From a virus: 58,994 bases of DNA. A model generated the notes under the pieces. That model searched no databases. It saw only the letters and a program-made list of their open reading frames with translations, and had not been told where the DNA came from. The position numbers were made by a program, and so were the translations under genes. This document shows positions 17,130 through 25,835 of this stretch, piece by piece. Positions within the stretch are counted from its first letter, which is position 1. Each line of letters starts with the position of its first letter. The DNA is taken from positions 1 through 58,994 of the IMG/VR virus record IMGVR_UViG_3300023478_000002; one strand, given 5' to 3'.

Positions 17130-18764
17130 TTATTTGGATGGTTCAGATGGAGGTTGACCAATTAACCACGTTAAATCTTCGGTTTCTCCGCCCACATTCC
17201 ATGTCCACGGATTATCATTCATTTGAGTTCCACTATAAAATCCAGATTCTTGTTCAGTTTGTGATATATTACCTAATGCTTTTTGTGTTAAATCAATACC
17301 AGATTGTTTTAATCGTAATGCTGTATCGCGTACCCATAATCCAATTGACAAGGACATAACTAAATCATCATTGTATCCTCTCATTGCTTGCGCTCGATTT
17401 CCAACCCAAATAAATACAAATAATTCATCAATTAACCTAGTCGAACGTATCGTGATTGATTTTTCTCTGAAATATAAATCTAGTTTAGAAATAATAAGTG
17501 GTCTTGTTCTGGCTGTTGTTGAAAATCCAGCAACCATACCACGTTCTTCAGCTCTATATTTATTATTCATTTGGCGTTGAGTATCCACATATTTTAAATC
17601 TTTACTCATATAGAATAAATTACCATAATTTCTATCAATCACTTGTTGAATTACTGCCCAACCAATATTTGCGTTTTCTATTACTAGTAGTGCATCATTA
17701 TATTCGGTTGCTAATGATACTAAAAAGTTTCCATAATCTTTTGTAGATAATTTACCTTTATATTCAGCAACTTGTACAGCTGCTTCAATATCAAGTACAT
17801 GACATGCCGAAAAATCGACAGAATCACCACGCGAAACATCAGCAACTACCATGTATGATTTAGCTGGGTCAGAATATTCCCACCTCCATAAGTTTCCGTC
17901 AAAACCAGTCTTTTCTAGTGGTTCTTGACAATAGGTTTCTTTATAAAATGTTAATAATGATGCATCAATAACAGAATTACCAGAAGAAATAAAATCACAA
18001 TCACATTCTTGTGCAGCTGCTTTAGGGCCTAATAAAAGTTCTTGTTCATCTCTCCAGTTTTGGTCTCGTTCTGGATGTAATGACCAATGTAATCTAATCG
18101 GATTGAATTTATTCCAATCATTGCCTGTCAGATGTGCACCTTGCCATGTTTTATGAAAGAAATTACCTACTCCGTTTGGTGTAGATAATATAATTGCATC
18201 ACCACCGGTTGATAATGTAGATTGAGCTGATATCCAAATATCATCTATACCATCGATAAATGCTGCTTCATCAAATACCAATAATGATAATGATTCTGAC
18301 CTACCTGCATCACCGCCAGATGATGTAGCTTTAATTTGTGATCCGTTTGTATAACGTAATGATAATTTATTATCTTCCTCTGCTTTTTGTTTTAGCCAAG
18401 ACGGAAGATAATCATTCATTACACGTACTTTAGTTACTAAATTTTTTGCAACTTCTTGTTTTGTTGCAATTACTAATATATTAAAATCTTCATTAAATAG
18501 CATTTTCCATAAAGAATATCCGCCTACAAGTGTCGATATACCAGTTTGTCGAGATTTTAATACAATATTGTATCTGTTTTCATTAAATTCCTTTAAAGTC
18601 TTTGCTTGATATGGATATAAATTAAATGGTATTTTTCCGCGAGTTGGATGCTGAATCATACAGTATTTTTTCATAAAATATACAGGATCTACTGCACATT
18701 TCTTATACTCTAACTTTATAATATCCTTTAATGATAATTTTTTTTGGGGTTGATTTACTGCCAT
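17130..18764 (-). CDS. Large terminase subunit (gp17-like)
   Basis: A 544-residue packaging motor. The ATPase domain has a Walker A-type LKSRQTGISTL near residue 65, Walker B LSLLVFDEAAF near 155, and a coupling-type STPNG near 190. The C-terminal nuclease domain has an acidic strand DVSRGDSVD near 315, VIENAN near 365, and the final acidic site GYNDDLVMSLSIGLW near 460. It cuts concatemeric DNA and pumps it through the portal, whose gene follows directly. Length is slightly below T4 gp17 (610). The start is one base after the stop of the upstream membrane-protein gene. Confidence 0.96.
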   Translation of the reverse strand: MAVNQPQKKLSLKDIIKLEYKKCAVDPVYFMKKYCMIQHPTRGKIPFNLYPYQAKTLKEFNENRYNIVLKSRQTGISTLVGGYSLWKMLFNEDFNILVIATKQEVAKNLVTKVRVMNDYLPSWLKQKAEEDNKLSLRYTNGSQIKATSSGGDAGRSESLSLLVFDEAAFIDGIDDIWISAQSTLSTGGDAIILSTPNGVGNFFHKTWQGAHLTGNDWNKFNPIRLHWSLHPERDQNWRDEQELLLGPKAAAQECDCDFISSGNSVIDASLLTFYKETYCQEPLEKTGFDGNLWRWEYSDPAKSYMVVADVSRGDSVDFSACHVLDIEAAVQVAEYKGKLSTKDYGNFLVSLATEYNDALLVIENANIGWAVIQQVIDRNYGNLFYMSKDLKYVDTQRQMNNKYRAEERGMVAGFSTTARTRPLIISKLDLYFREKSITIRSTRLIDELFVFIWVGNRAQAMRGYNDDLVMSLSIGLWVRDTALRLKQSGIDLTQKALGNISQTEQESGFYSGTQMNDNPWTWNVGGETEDLTWLIGQPPSEPSK

Positions 18765-18765
18765 G

Positions 18766-19410
18766 CTATTTTCGTCTTAGTTTTATCTTCCAATATAATG
18801 ATATCCCTATATAGGGTGTTATACTTGAACCATTACGATATGAATTAGATAATCCCATATTTAATCCGTATATTTTATCTTGTTTAGTTTTAAGTAATAA
18901 TCCAACATTCACATTATTCAAAAATTTACGTTTATCAATACCAACACTACCCCCAAAGAATACTTTGGCTTTTGGTAATGATTTAATAGTTATGGTTTCT
19001 TTTACAATTGGTATGTTTAAATCCCACATAATACTGCGTGATATTATTTTATTTTTACTTATGGTATCATTAATAACGCCGTTACCATATTTAGATACTT
19101 TAACAGTATCTTTATAGAAATATTTTGCATAATAATCTTTTAATATTGCTAATGTATCTATATTTACTGGAATTGGTTGTGGTATAGGGGATATGCTTAC
19201 AGGAGTTGGAATATAATTAGGTATTTTTACGGTGTCTTGCTTTATCCATAATGTATCTATTTTTTTTGATAATAATTCATATTTTTTACCGCCAATTTTG
19301 ATATATTTTTTTAAATCAACTGGTTTAGGTTCAAAAACCTTTAATAATATAATGACACCTATTAATATAAAAATTAATATATTTTTTATATTTTTATAAA
19401 TAGCAGTCAT
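18766..19410 (-). CDS. Single-pass membrane protein, unknown function
   Basis: A 214-residue protein with a clear N-terminal membrane helix (residues about 8-25, IKNILIFILIGVIILLKVF). A Pro- and Thr-rich linker follows (IPTPVSISPIPQPIPVNIDT). The last 70 residues alternate as possible beta strands, ending SITPYIGISLYWKIKLRRK, similar in flavour to outer-membrane barrel ends. It overlaps the upstream gene by 17 bases and nearly touches terminase. A spanin-like or envelope role is conceivable because of the topology, but I see no specific family match. Confidence 0.6.
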   Translation of the reverse strand: MTAIYKNIKNILIFILIGVIILLKVFEPKPVDLKKYIKIGGKKYELLSKKIDTLWIKQDTVKIPNYIPTPVSISPIPQPIPVNIDTLAILKDYYAKYFYKDTVKVSKYGNGVINDTISKNKIISRSIMWDLNIPIVKETITIKSLPKAKVFFGGSVGIDKRKFLNNVNVGLLLKTKQDKIYGLNMGLSNSYRNGSSITPYIGISLYWKIKLRRK

Positions 19411-20050
19411 AATTGTTTTTTTTCAAAATTTCAAAAACTTCATTTCGTTTAGTTTCCAACTCACTAATTTCAGTTGTGCCCTTTTTTATTAAGTCTTTCA
19501 TATCAGATTTTACATTTTCTACTGAATCTGGTAATCTCCAATGTTCTAATGTACCATCTTCATTTACATAATCATAAACTTGTTTTGCGTCATCATGAGC
19601 TTGTTTAATTAATTCTAGTTGTGTCTTTCCTTGCTTAATCATTTCTGTCCAAATTCTGTAATTTTGATAATCTTTCCAAAATCCTTCGGCTTTAATTTTT
19701 GTTTCAATTTCTGCCAAACAATCTATACAGTAACCTGTTTTTTTAATTAGTTTTTTATCTGTTTTGGATTTATTAATTCGTTTACATTTTGGATTTTTAC
19801 AAATTGTTGTTTCATTTAAATAATCACGTATTTCTTGAAATACTTCTGAATTTTTAGATGCTTTAACAATATATCCGTCTTTTTGTTCATATCTGTTATG
19901 TTCATCTTCCCAAATATCGCCAATTTTATGAAATTCGGTTGGAGAGCTCCACCCGGATACGGTTGATGTTTCATATTCGCCAGTATGAACCATATCTGCA
20001 AGTCTTCTTCTAGTTTTATGCATAAAACTTCGTTTAAATTCTTTAGCCAT
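19394..20050 (-). CDS. Conserved phage protein with zinc-binding Cys4 motif, upstream of terminase
   Basis: A 218-residue protein. Residues about 82-115 have CKNPKCKRIN...GYCIDC, a probable zinc-binding Cys4 site. It starts MAKEFKRSFMHKTRRRLADM and has WEDEHNRYEQKDGYIVK, features I associate with a protein conserved near large terminase in several T4-like phages. The C-terminal half is helical. Its place suggests a packaging role, possibly a small-terminase analogue, but the zinc site is not typical of gp16 and I leave function open. A promoter-like motif lies about 50 bases upstream. Confidence 0.6.
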   Translation of the reverse strand: MAKEFKRSFMHKTRRRLADMVHTGEYETSTVSGWSSPTEFHKIGDIWEDEHNRYEQKDGYIVKASKNSEVFQEIRDYLNETTICKNPKCKRINKSKTDKKLIKKTGYCIDCLAEIETKIKAEGFWKDYQNYRIWTEMIKQGKTQLELIKQAHDDAKQVYDYVNEDGTLEHWRLPDSVENVKSDMKDLIKKGTTEISELETKRNEVFEILKKNNYDCYL

Positions 20051-20096
20051 AATATTATTTTTTTTATATTGTTATATATTAGTTACATATCTATGT

Positions 20097-20107
20097 ATAT
20101 AAGTATT
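20097..20107 (-). promoter_or_regulatory. Candidate late promoter motif (ATACTTATATA)
   Basis: Sense reading ATACTTATATA about 46 bases upstream of the zinc-site protein gene, in the 153-base gap after the RNA-repair-like gene. The same core, ATACTTATAT, occurs upstream of the genes at 1396-3342 and 41654-41836. A weak AGTAA/TTACT hairpin at about 20130-20143 may end the upstream transcript. Confidence 0.5.
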
Positions 20108-20203
20108 GTCAAAATGAAAAAAGGAATTATAGTAAGGGATTACTCTTTTAATTTAAACTACGAAAATTATGTTTTTTTGAAGTTTTAGATAAATTTACAG
20201 GTA

Positions 20204-23200
20204 CTATTTTTTATAAAAAATACCTAAAAGTTGATTAAGGGCAGCAAAACCGCCGGTCATTTTAATCGTATGATCATTATATACAAAAACGATTCCTTCG
20301 CTTGGTACAATTCTATCGATACCACCTATTGAATCTAATCGTTTTAATTCTAATTTTAATTTTTCAATTTTTTTAGGATCTTTTGATTGAGTAACATCTT
20401 TAATCGTTTGAGTTATTCTATCTTTTATTTTTTGTAAAGCTTCATCTGGATTAACGGTAAGTACTGATTTTGTAAATTCTAAAACATCTGCACCAATACC
20501 TAAAAATATATTTTCGAATTTCATTAAATTTTGTTTTGAAATTTTATCGTGATCATTACTATCAATTTGTTTAGCCCAAGTTAATGCTTTATCATCTGAT
20601 ATAGTTTTTGTATTTAATCTAAATGATTTATCTGAAAATGCCCATCGTTTAACTAATCCGACTAACGCAGTTTTATCTAATGTTGTAGGTGAATTTTTTA
20701 TAATATAGTTTTCCCACCAAGCTTGATGATACGCAGCTACTCCATCAGTATCTTTTAATCCAAATTCTTTTTCTAAATTATTAATTTTACTAATATATGC
20801 CGGTTTTTTAGCACTTAAATTTTGATTTTTAGGTAACTTAATAATAGGTGGGCCTTGAATAGTATAAGTATTTTGAACATTTTGATTTATTTGTTTTATC
20901 ATACCTGCAAGTAGTTTGGCATCGGTTGTAGATTCTCCAATCGGTTTTCCGTCTAATCCATATTCAAACGTACCATGAAATATTAATAATGATTGACCAT
21001 ACGCTATTACATTTACTGATTTTGGAAATATAACTTCAAGCTGCATGAATTTTGCACCATTAGCAAATATTTTATCTTTTTGTTTTTGAGATAATCCACC
21101 AATAGCTTTTGTTAAATCTTGCATTGCGAAATTATATGCATCGGTTAATCCACCTCTACCTTTAAATTTAGCCGCTATTCCTTTAATATCCATTGCATTT
21201 TCTCCGTGGTTCTTTAATTGTCCCGTATTTCTTGCAGCTATCAATTTTCCGTTTTTCCAACTAATTGACAGTGCTACGCCATCTGTTTTTTCGCGTGTAA
21301 ATTCTAAATTTCCGTCTAAAGCTTTATTAGCAATATCTTTAAGTTGACCAAACGTTAAATTTACATCAATATCGAATGGGTGGCTCATGTGTCCATAAGT
21401 TCCGCCGCATTGTAATAAAATTTTATCGTTATCTTTATAGTTATTATCTGCTAATACAAACTGTTCAAGATTTTCATCCAAATCATCTACTAAATCGTGT
21501 ATAGATTCATGAACTGTGTTCTTAAATTTAGATACTGAAATTTCATTTTTAGATTCTATATGTAATTCTGGCGTTTTATTTTGGTGCCACGTAGCGGTTC
21601 TTAATATAGTTTTTGCAATGAGTTTATTTGCAGTTTTTATAAATGGTATATTAATATTAGTTTTATCATCTTTTACCATTATTTCGTTATAGTTAGAAAG
21701 AAAATCCTTTAATTCTGATTTATGTTTTGATAATCGTGTAAAGAAATCTATTAATTCTTTTTCTGTTATTTCTATCTTGTTTCTAGGATCATTAACTCTA
21801 TCAAAAAAATGATTAGTAAATATAATATCTTCTGGCCTCATTTTATTATCTGCAACTTTATCAATCGTATTTAATTGTTGCCATCCCATTTCATGCAAAC
21901 CACCTTTATCCATTTTATCCGAAAACTTTTTTAATTTATCAAATGAACCAAAACTTTTTAATTTTCGTTGTTTAGCTAATCTCATATTATCAAAATTTTT
22001 CATTCTCATATGATTTTTTACAATAAAAAATATTTTTGATGGTGTTCCTCCTAAATTAATGATAATATTACGATATTTTTTTATTAATGCTGCTGATATT
22101 TTTTCATGATCATAATGAGTTATACGACCAGTCTTTGGATTAATTCCGCTAGTTTCATCTTTACCGATATCATGAAACAATCCCGCTATAGCTAAATTAA
22201 TATCATCTGGACTTTGTTTTAATGCTCGATTAACTACTGTTATTGTATGTTTTAAAACGTTTCCTTCTGGGTGGTGTATTGTATCTTGTCTTATGTGTTT
22301 TAGATTTAAAACACGTTTCTGTAAATCAGTAGGTAGTTTACTAAAAAGCTCTTTAAACGTTCTTATTTGCAATTTATTATTTATATTAGATTCATTTAAA
22401 TATCGTTTTTCTTCTTCATTATTAATCCAGTTTCCAATTTCTTTACCTTTTATATTAGCCGGTGCATCTTTCCCAGTTACATTAATACTAAATTTGACAA
22501 ATTTAGTATAATCTACTTTATTATGATTACCATAATCTATAATTTGTTTATTTGTTAATGTTGTTCGTTTTTGCTGTTTTTTATACTCAACAATATCTTT
22601 TGGTTTGAATTTATCTAATGATTGTAAAAATATTACATTAATAATATCTTTTGTAGTATATCCTATTTTATTTAAAACATTTTCTAATAAATCTTTACTA
22701 TTTTTCTTTAATAATTGAGCCATTACTACAATATAATCTGAATCATCTATGTATGGTTTATTTATTTTTAAATTTGGAAATGTTAATGATAAAAATTTTA
22801 GTTTTTCCATTAAATCTAAATAGGTTTTAGTTGATTTAGCAGATTCTATTGATTTTATAAATTCCATTCTAATTCTATTTGGACTGACATCCTTTAATGT
22901 AGGATCTTTCTTAATTGCAAGTAAGGTATCTGTATCCATGCTTCCACCTAATTTAGAAGTAAATCTAACAGCTCGTAATTTACGTAAATGATCTTCTGCA
23001 AACCTATCTGCTGCATTTCCTACTGTTCTAATTTTTTTATCTTTTAAATCTTTTATACCACCAACTAAATCAACAATTTCTTTACGATCAATATCATAAA
23101 ATAGTGCATTAATTGTTAAATCTCTGCGTTTTACATCCCCCTCAATATCAGTATAATCTATTCCAGTTAGTTTACGATTTTTACCTATATCAGTTCTAAA

Positions 23201-23971
23201 TTGTGTTACTTCATCGCCATCTATTATAACTGTTCCATATTTTATACTGATAGTATCACATTTTAATCCTTCTTTTTTACAAATATCAACCATTTCATCT
23301 GCTTTTGCATCGGTTGATAAATCGAAATCATGTGGCTTTTTGCCTAAAATAGCATCTCTAACTGCTCCACCTACTACATATAATTTTTTACCGTGTTTTT
23401 TAAATGCTTTATCAATTTTTTTAACACTTGCTGGTAATGCAAGATTTAATGTATGTTTAGCTTCTGTAATTATGGTATTTTCAGTTACATTTTCTTTATT
23501 ATAATTAGTAATAATACGTTTCATTATTTCTGGCGGAATTTTCTCCGTACCAAATCGTTTAAGTACTATTTTTAAAAATGTTTCTAATGCTTTATCATCA
23601 GGTTCGACACCGGCAAATAATGCTGCTTTACCAGCCCCTTTTAATATAGTTTCAGCAACTACGTGTGGAATAAATTCTTGTGCAACATGACCGGCAAATG
23701 CTATAAGACCATGACCAATTCCGCCAGTTGCAACGCCAAAAAGAGCTGTTGTAACTACTTTTATAGCTACACCTTTTAACGCAGATTTTTCTTCATCTGA
23801 TAGATTTTTTCCAGACATGAAATGTTTTGCTGCTATTCCTGCATATTTAAATTCTTCTATTTCTTCTTTTGCACCGTGTTTTATCTTAATTAAACTACCT
23901 TTTAATTTATCTTTAATAGTTTCTGCTATGGTTCGTCTTAATTTAGACTCGCCATTATGCATTTCTTGCAC
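20204..23971 (-). CDS. Multidomain CCA-adding-like / HD / RNA-ligase-like protein
   Basis: A 1255-residue protein from GTG at 23971 (an ATG at 23962 is an alternative). Residues about 60-125 are hydrophobic and Gly/Ala-rich. A class II poly(A) polymerase/CCA-adding head follows: VVGGAVRDAILG at 199-210, DFDL at 215-218, RRDLTINALFYDI at 282-294, and RFAEDHLRKLRAVRF at 323-337. An HD domain follows, with His575 in KHT, HDIGK at 600-604 and YDHEK at 620-624. The C-terminal part resembles an ATP-dependent ligase: motif I KTDG at 895-898, RNTG at about 914-917, FMQLEVIFP at about 975-983, then SEGIVF and IKMTG near the end. Cleavage-like IAE, ITE and LNE sites occur. It is immediately downstream of, and overlaps by 34 bases, another nucleotidyltransferase-like ORF. 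The combination suggests RNA repair, perhaps packaged in the head; that role is inference. Confidence 0.8.
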   Translation of the reverse strand: MQEMHNGESKLRRTIAETIKDKLKGSLIKIKHGAKEEIEEFKYAGIAAKHFMSGKNLSDEEKSALKGVAIKVVTTALFGVATGGIGHGLIAFAGHVAQEFIPHVVAETILKGAGKAALFAGVEPDDKALETFLKIVLKRFGTEKIPPEIMKRIITNYNKENVTENTIITEAKHTLNLALPASVKKIDKAFKKHGKKLYVVGGAVRDAILGKKPHDFDLSTDAKADEMVDICKKEGLKCDTISIKYGTVIIDGDEVTQFRTDIGKNRKLTGIDYTDIEGDVKRRDLTINALFYDIDRKEIVDLVGGIKDLKDKKIRTVGNAADRFAEDHLRKLRAVRFTSKLGGSMDTDTLLAIKKDPTLKDVSPNRIRMEFIKSIESAKSTKTYLDLMEKLKFLSLTFPNLKINKPYIDDSDYIVVMAQLLKKNSKDLLENVLNKIGYTTKDIINVIFLQSLDKFKPKDIVEYKKQQKRTTLTNKQIIDYGNHNKVDYTKFVKFSINVTGKDAPANIKGKEIGNWINNEEEKRYLNESNINNKLQIRTFKELFSKLPTDLQKRVLNLKHIRQDTIHHPEGNVLKHTITVVNRALKQSPDDINLAIAGLFHDIGKDETSGINPKTGRITHYDHEKISAALIKKYRNIIINLGGTPSKIFFIVKNHMRMKNFDNMRLAKQRKLKSFGSFDKLKKFSDKMDKGGLHEMGWQQLNTIDKVADNKMRPEDIIFTNHFFDRVNDPRNKIEITEKELIDFFTRLSKHKSELKDFLSNYNEIMVKDDKTNINIPFIKTANKLIAKTILRTATWHQNKTPELHIESKNEISVSKFKNTVHESIHDLVDDLDENLEQFVLADNNYKDNDKILLQCGGTYGHMSHPFDIDVNLTFGQLKDIANKALDGNLEFTREKTDGVALSISWKNGKLIAARNTGQLKNHGENAMDIKGIAAKFKGRGGLTDAYNFAMQDLTKAIGGLSQKQKDKIFANGAKFMQLEVIFPKSVNVIAYGQSLLIFHGTFEYGLDGKPIGESTTDAKLLAGMIKQINQNVQNTYTIQGPPIIKLPKNQNLSAKKPAYISKINNLEKEFGLKDTDGVAAYHQAWWENYIIKNSPTTLDKTALVGLVKRWAFSDKSFRLNTKTISDDKALTWAKQIDSNDHDKISKQNLMKFENIFLGIGADVLEFTKSVLTVNPDEALQKIKDRITQTIKDVTQSKDPKKIEKLKLELKRLDSIGGIDRIVPSEGIVFVYNDHTIKMTGGFAALNQLLGIFYKK

Positions 23972-25731
23972 AAAAAAATATTTGGTGTTGGACTTGCAGT
24001 TTTTTTACCTAATTTTTTTGTACTGGTGGTTACATAGTGACCACTAGCGTTTTTAGTATATACAGGTGCTGATTTATCCTTTTCAGAACCAACTTTTTTA
24101 TATCTACCGTATCCAATATGTGTGAATTTGTCATCTTCACTTTCAATTATAATATTTGAGGCTAGTTCGTGTATATGTTTAAATGATACGTCATCCCATT
24201 TACGAGAAAGTTTTAATAATGGAATAATATCTAAATTTATTCGTACTGCAACTATCTTAGCTTTGTTATTTAATGCATATAAGGCCAACACTCTATGATG
24301 ACCATCTAAAATATATCCGCCTTTAGAAACTACAATTGGTTTAGATAAATTAGATACAGATTTAGTCATTAATGTTTCTACTTTATCTCTATTAATATTT
24401 TTTTGTGTAAGATTTAATTTTGATATTGGTATTTTTTCAATTTTATATGAATAACCATTAGCTTTAATATATTTTAAATAGTTTTTTAATTTACTAGATT
24501 CAATTTGTGGCATATCTTTACGAGGAATACCTAAATTTTTAAATCCTGTTGTTATATCTTCGGTTACTATACTTTCAAAAACGTTTGGTGCTTTTTTAAA
24601 TAATCTGAATGTTGTTATGCTTCTACCATTAATAGTAGGCATGCCGTGTGCATCAACTCCTATATCTTTAACTACTACTTTTTTATTTTTGAATTTTCCC
24701 ATTAAAATAGTATCGCCAATATCAACTGGTAATGTTATATTTTCATTCATGTATAATTCAAATTCGAACTCAATTTCCCTGTCAGCATGGGCTATTTCGC
24801 CAGATAACGCTTTTATTTGTGCTTCTGCATTTTTTTCAAGTTGAGTTTTTAATAATTCATAACCAGCTAATGTAGCTTTTCGTGTTGCATGTGCATACCA
24901 TTTTGTATATGCATTACTTGAATAAATATCAATTTGGTTATTCGGTGTCATAGCTCCAATTACACCTGCAGGATAGAATGATACAGCTGTTACTGGGCCT
25001 TTTGGATAAGTCGGATAATTCTGATAATCTTCAACATCTTTAGTCATTATCATATTAATAACCTCGTATCCTATTTTTTTAGCTCGTATTGTTGACACTT
25101 TAGAAAATGTATCGAACGTTCCAATAAAACTAGATGGCCCATCATCAGCATCAACTGTACCGAGCGAGTTTTCATTTAATAACCATTCTTCAATTGTTTC
25201 TTTACTAATTTCAACTATTTCATTTAATTTAGATGTAACTAAATTAAAAATTGTTTTATTGTAACTAGGAAAAGCTACCGTTTCAAAGAATTTTTTCTTT
25301 TCATCTGTTGTTCCTAATGCTAATCCGTTTCTAACGGTTGTACCACTTAATGTACTAAGTGTTGGCGCGATAAATACATATCCAGCATCTTTATATGGTT
25401 CAGTTGGTTTATTATTATCAAGTTTTCTAAAATATTTTCCGCCTAGCCTTGTTGAATCTTTTTTACCAACTACAGCAACATATGCAGTAGTATTTTCATC
25501 AAATTTACTTAAAATTTCAACTGGTTTATATGGATTTCTAATCTGAATTACATTTGATTTTGGAATATCAAACATAGTAGTTATTATTTTAAATTTTTCT
25601 TTAAAATTAAATGGTGATTTATCTTTAGAAACAACATTAGAAGTACCTATATAGATATTATTTTTTCCGAATTTTTTAACTAAATCTAAAAGTATTTGTT
25701 TTACTAAATAATTACTTAATTTTGTATTCAT
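23938..25731 (-). CDS. Nucleotidyltransferase-like (lacking HxGH) plus ParB-like protein
   Basis: A 597-residue protein. Residues about 20-175 resemble the NMNAT/cytidylyltransferase fold: IYIGTSN at the end of a strand, SPFNFKEKFKIITTMF, RNPYKPVEILSKFDE, and the late motif LSGTTVRNGLA. The N-terminal GRFxPxHxGH strand and loop, which bind nucleotide, are absent because the ORF starts too late. A middle region follows, with VDIGDTILMGKFKNKKVVVK and DIGVDAHGMPTINGRS near residues 330-370. A ParB-like domain is at about 400-520, with LGIPRKDMPQ and YILDGHHRVLALY. Then come KFTHIGYGRYKKVG and GHYV, shared with the 8329-10020 protein. The frame ends in PNIFLCKKCIMASLN inside a T7 tract overlapping the next gene; a -1 shift there would join the two. 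Confidence 0.7.
   Translation of the reverse strand: MNTKLSNYLVKQILLDLVKKFGKNNIYIGTSNVVSKDKSPFNFKEKFKIITTMFDIPKSNVIQIRNPYKPVEILSKFDENTTAYVAVVGKKDSTRLGGKYFRKLDNNKPTEPYKDAGYVFIAPTLSTLSGTTVRNGLALGTTDEKKKFFETVAFPSYNKTIFNLVTSKLNEIVEISKETIEEWLLNENSLGTVDADDGPSSFIGTFDTFSKVSTIRAKKIGYEVINMIMTKDVEDYQNYPTYPKGPVTAVSFYPAGVIGAMTPNNQIDIYSSNAYTKWYAHATRKATLAGYELLKTQLEKNAEAQIKALSGEIAHADREIEFEFELYMNENITLPVDIGDTILMGKFKNKKVVVKDIGVDAHGMPTINGRSITTFRLFKKAPNVFESIVTEDITTGFKNLGIPRKDMPQIESSKLKNYLKYIKANGYSYKIEKIPISKLNLTQKNINRDKVETLMTKSVSNLSKPIVVSKGGYILDGHHRVLALYALNNKAKIVAVRINLDIIPLLKLSRKWDDVSFKHIHELASNIIIESEDDKFTHIGYGRYKKVGSEKDKSAPVYTKNASGHYVTTSTKKLGKKTASPTPNIFLCKKCIMASLN
23971..23977 (-). other. Possible -1 frameshift slippery heptamer T TTT TTG
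   Basis: Within the codons Asn-Ile-Phe-Leu near the end of the 597-residue ORF, the sense sequence holds seven T residues followed by G. Read as T TTT TTG this fits the X XXY YYZ rule for -1 slippage. The -1 frame enters the 1255-residue ORF at its GTG codon and continues as VQEMHNGESKLRR. A sequencing indel in the homopolymer would look the same. Confidence 0.4.
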
Positions 25732-25756
25732 ATGATATTATATTATATTATCTAAT

Positions 25757-25766
25757 ATATAAATAT
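25757..25766 (-). promoter_or_regulatory. Candidate late promoter motif (ATATTTATAT)
   Basis: Sense reading ATATTTATAT about 26 bases upstream of the ATG of the nucleotidyltransferase-like gene. It comes immediately after the terminator of groEL, giving a clean terminator-promoter boundary. Confidence 0.6.
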
Positions 25767-25770
25767 AACA

Positions 25771-25810
25771 AAAATGAGAACTCGATAAAACTTTACCAAA
25801 TTCTCATTTT
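25771..25810 (-). terminator. Terminator downstream of groEL
   Basis: AAAATGAGAA and TTCTCATTTT form a 10-bp perfect inverted repeat around a 20-base loop, ending in TTTT in the sense direction. It starts about 25 bases after the groEL stop codon. Confidence 0.7.
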
Positions 25811-25835
25811 AAAATTTATTTTTATAAAATATTTT

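Noticed and set aside
20121-20195. Plus-strand 24-residue peptide in the gap before the zinc-site gene
   Set aside because: Short, in AT-rich sequence, no clear promoter; could arise by chance. The gap probably holds a weak terminator and a minus-strand promoter instead.
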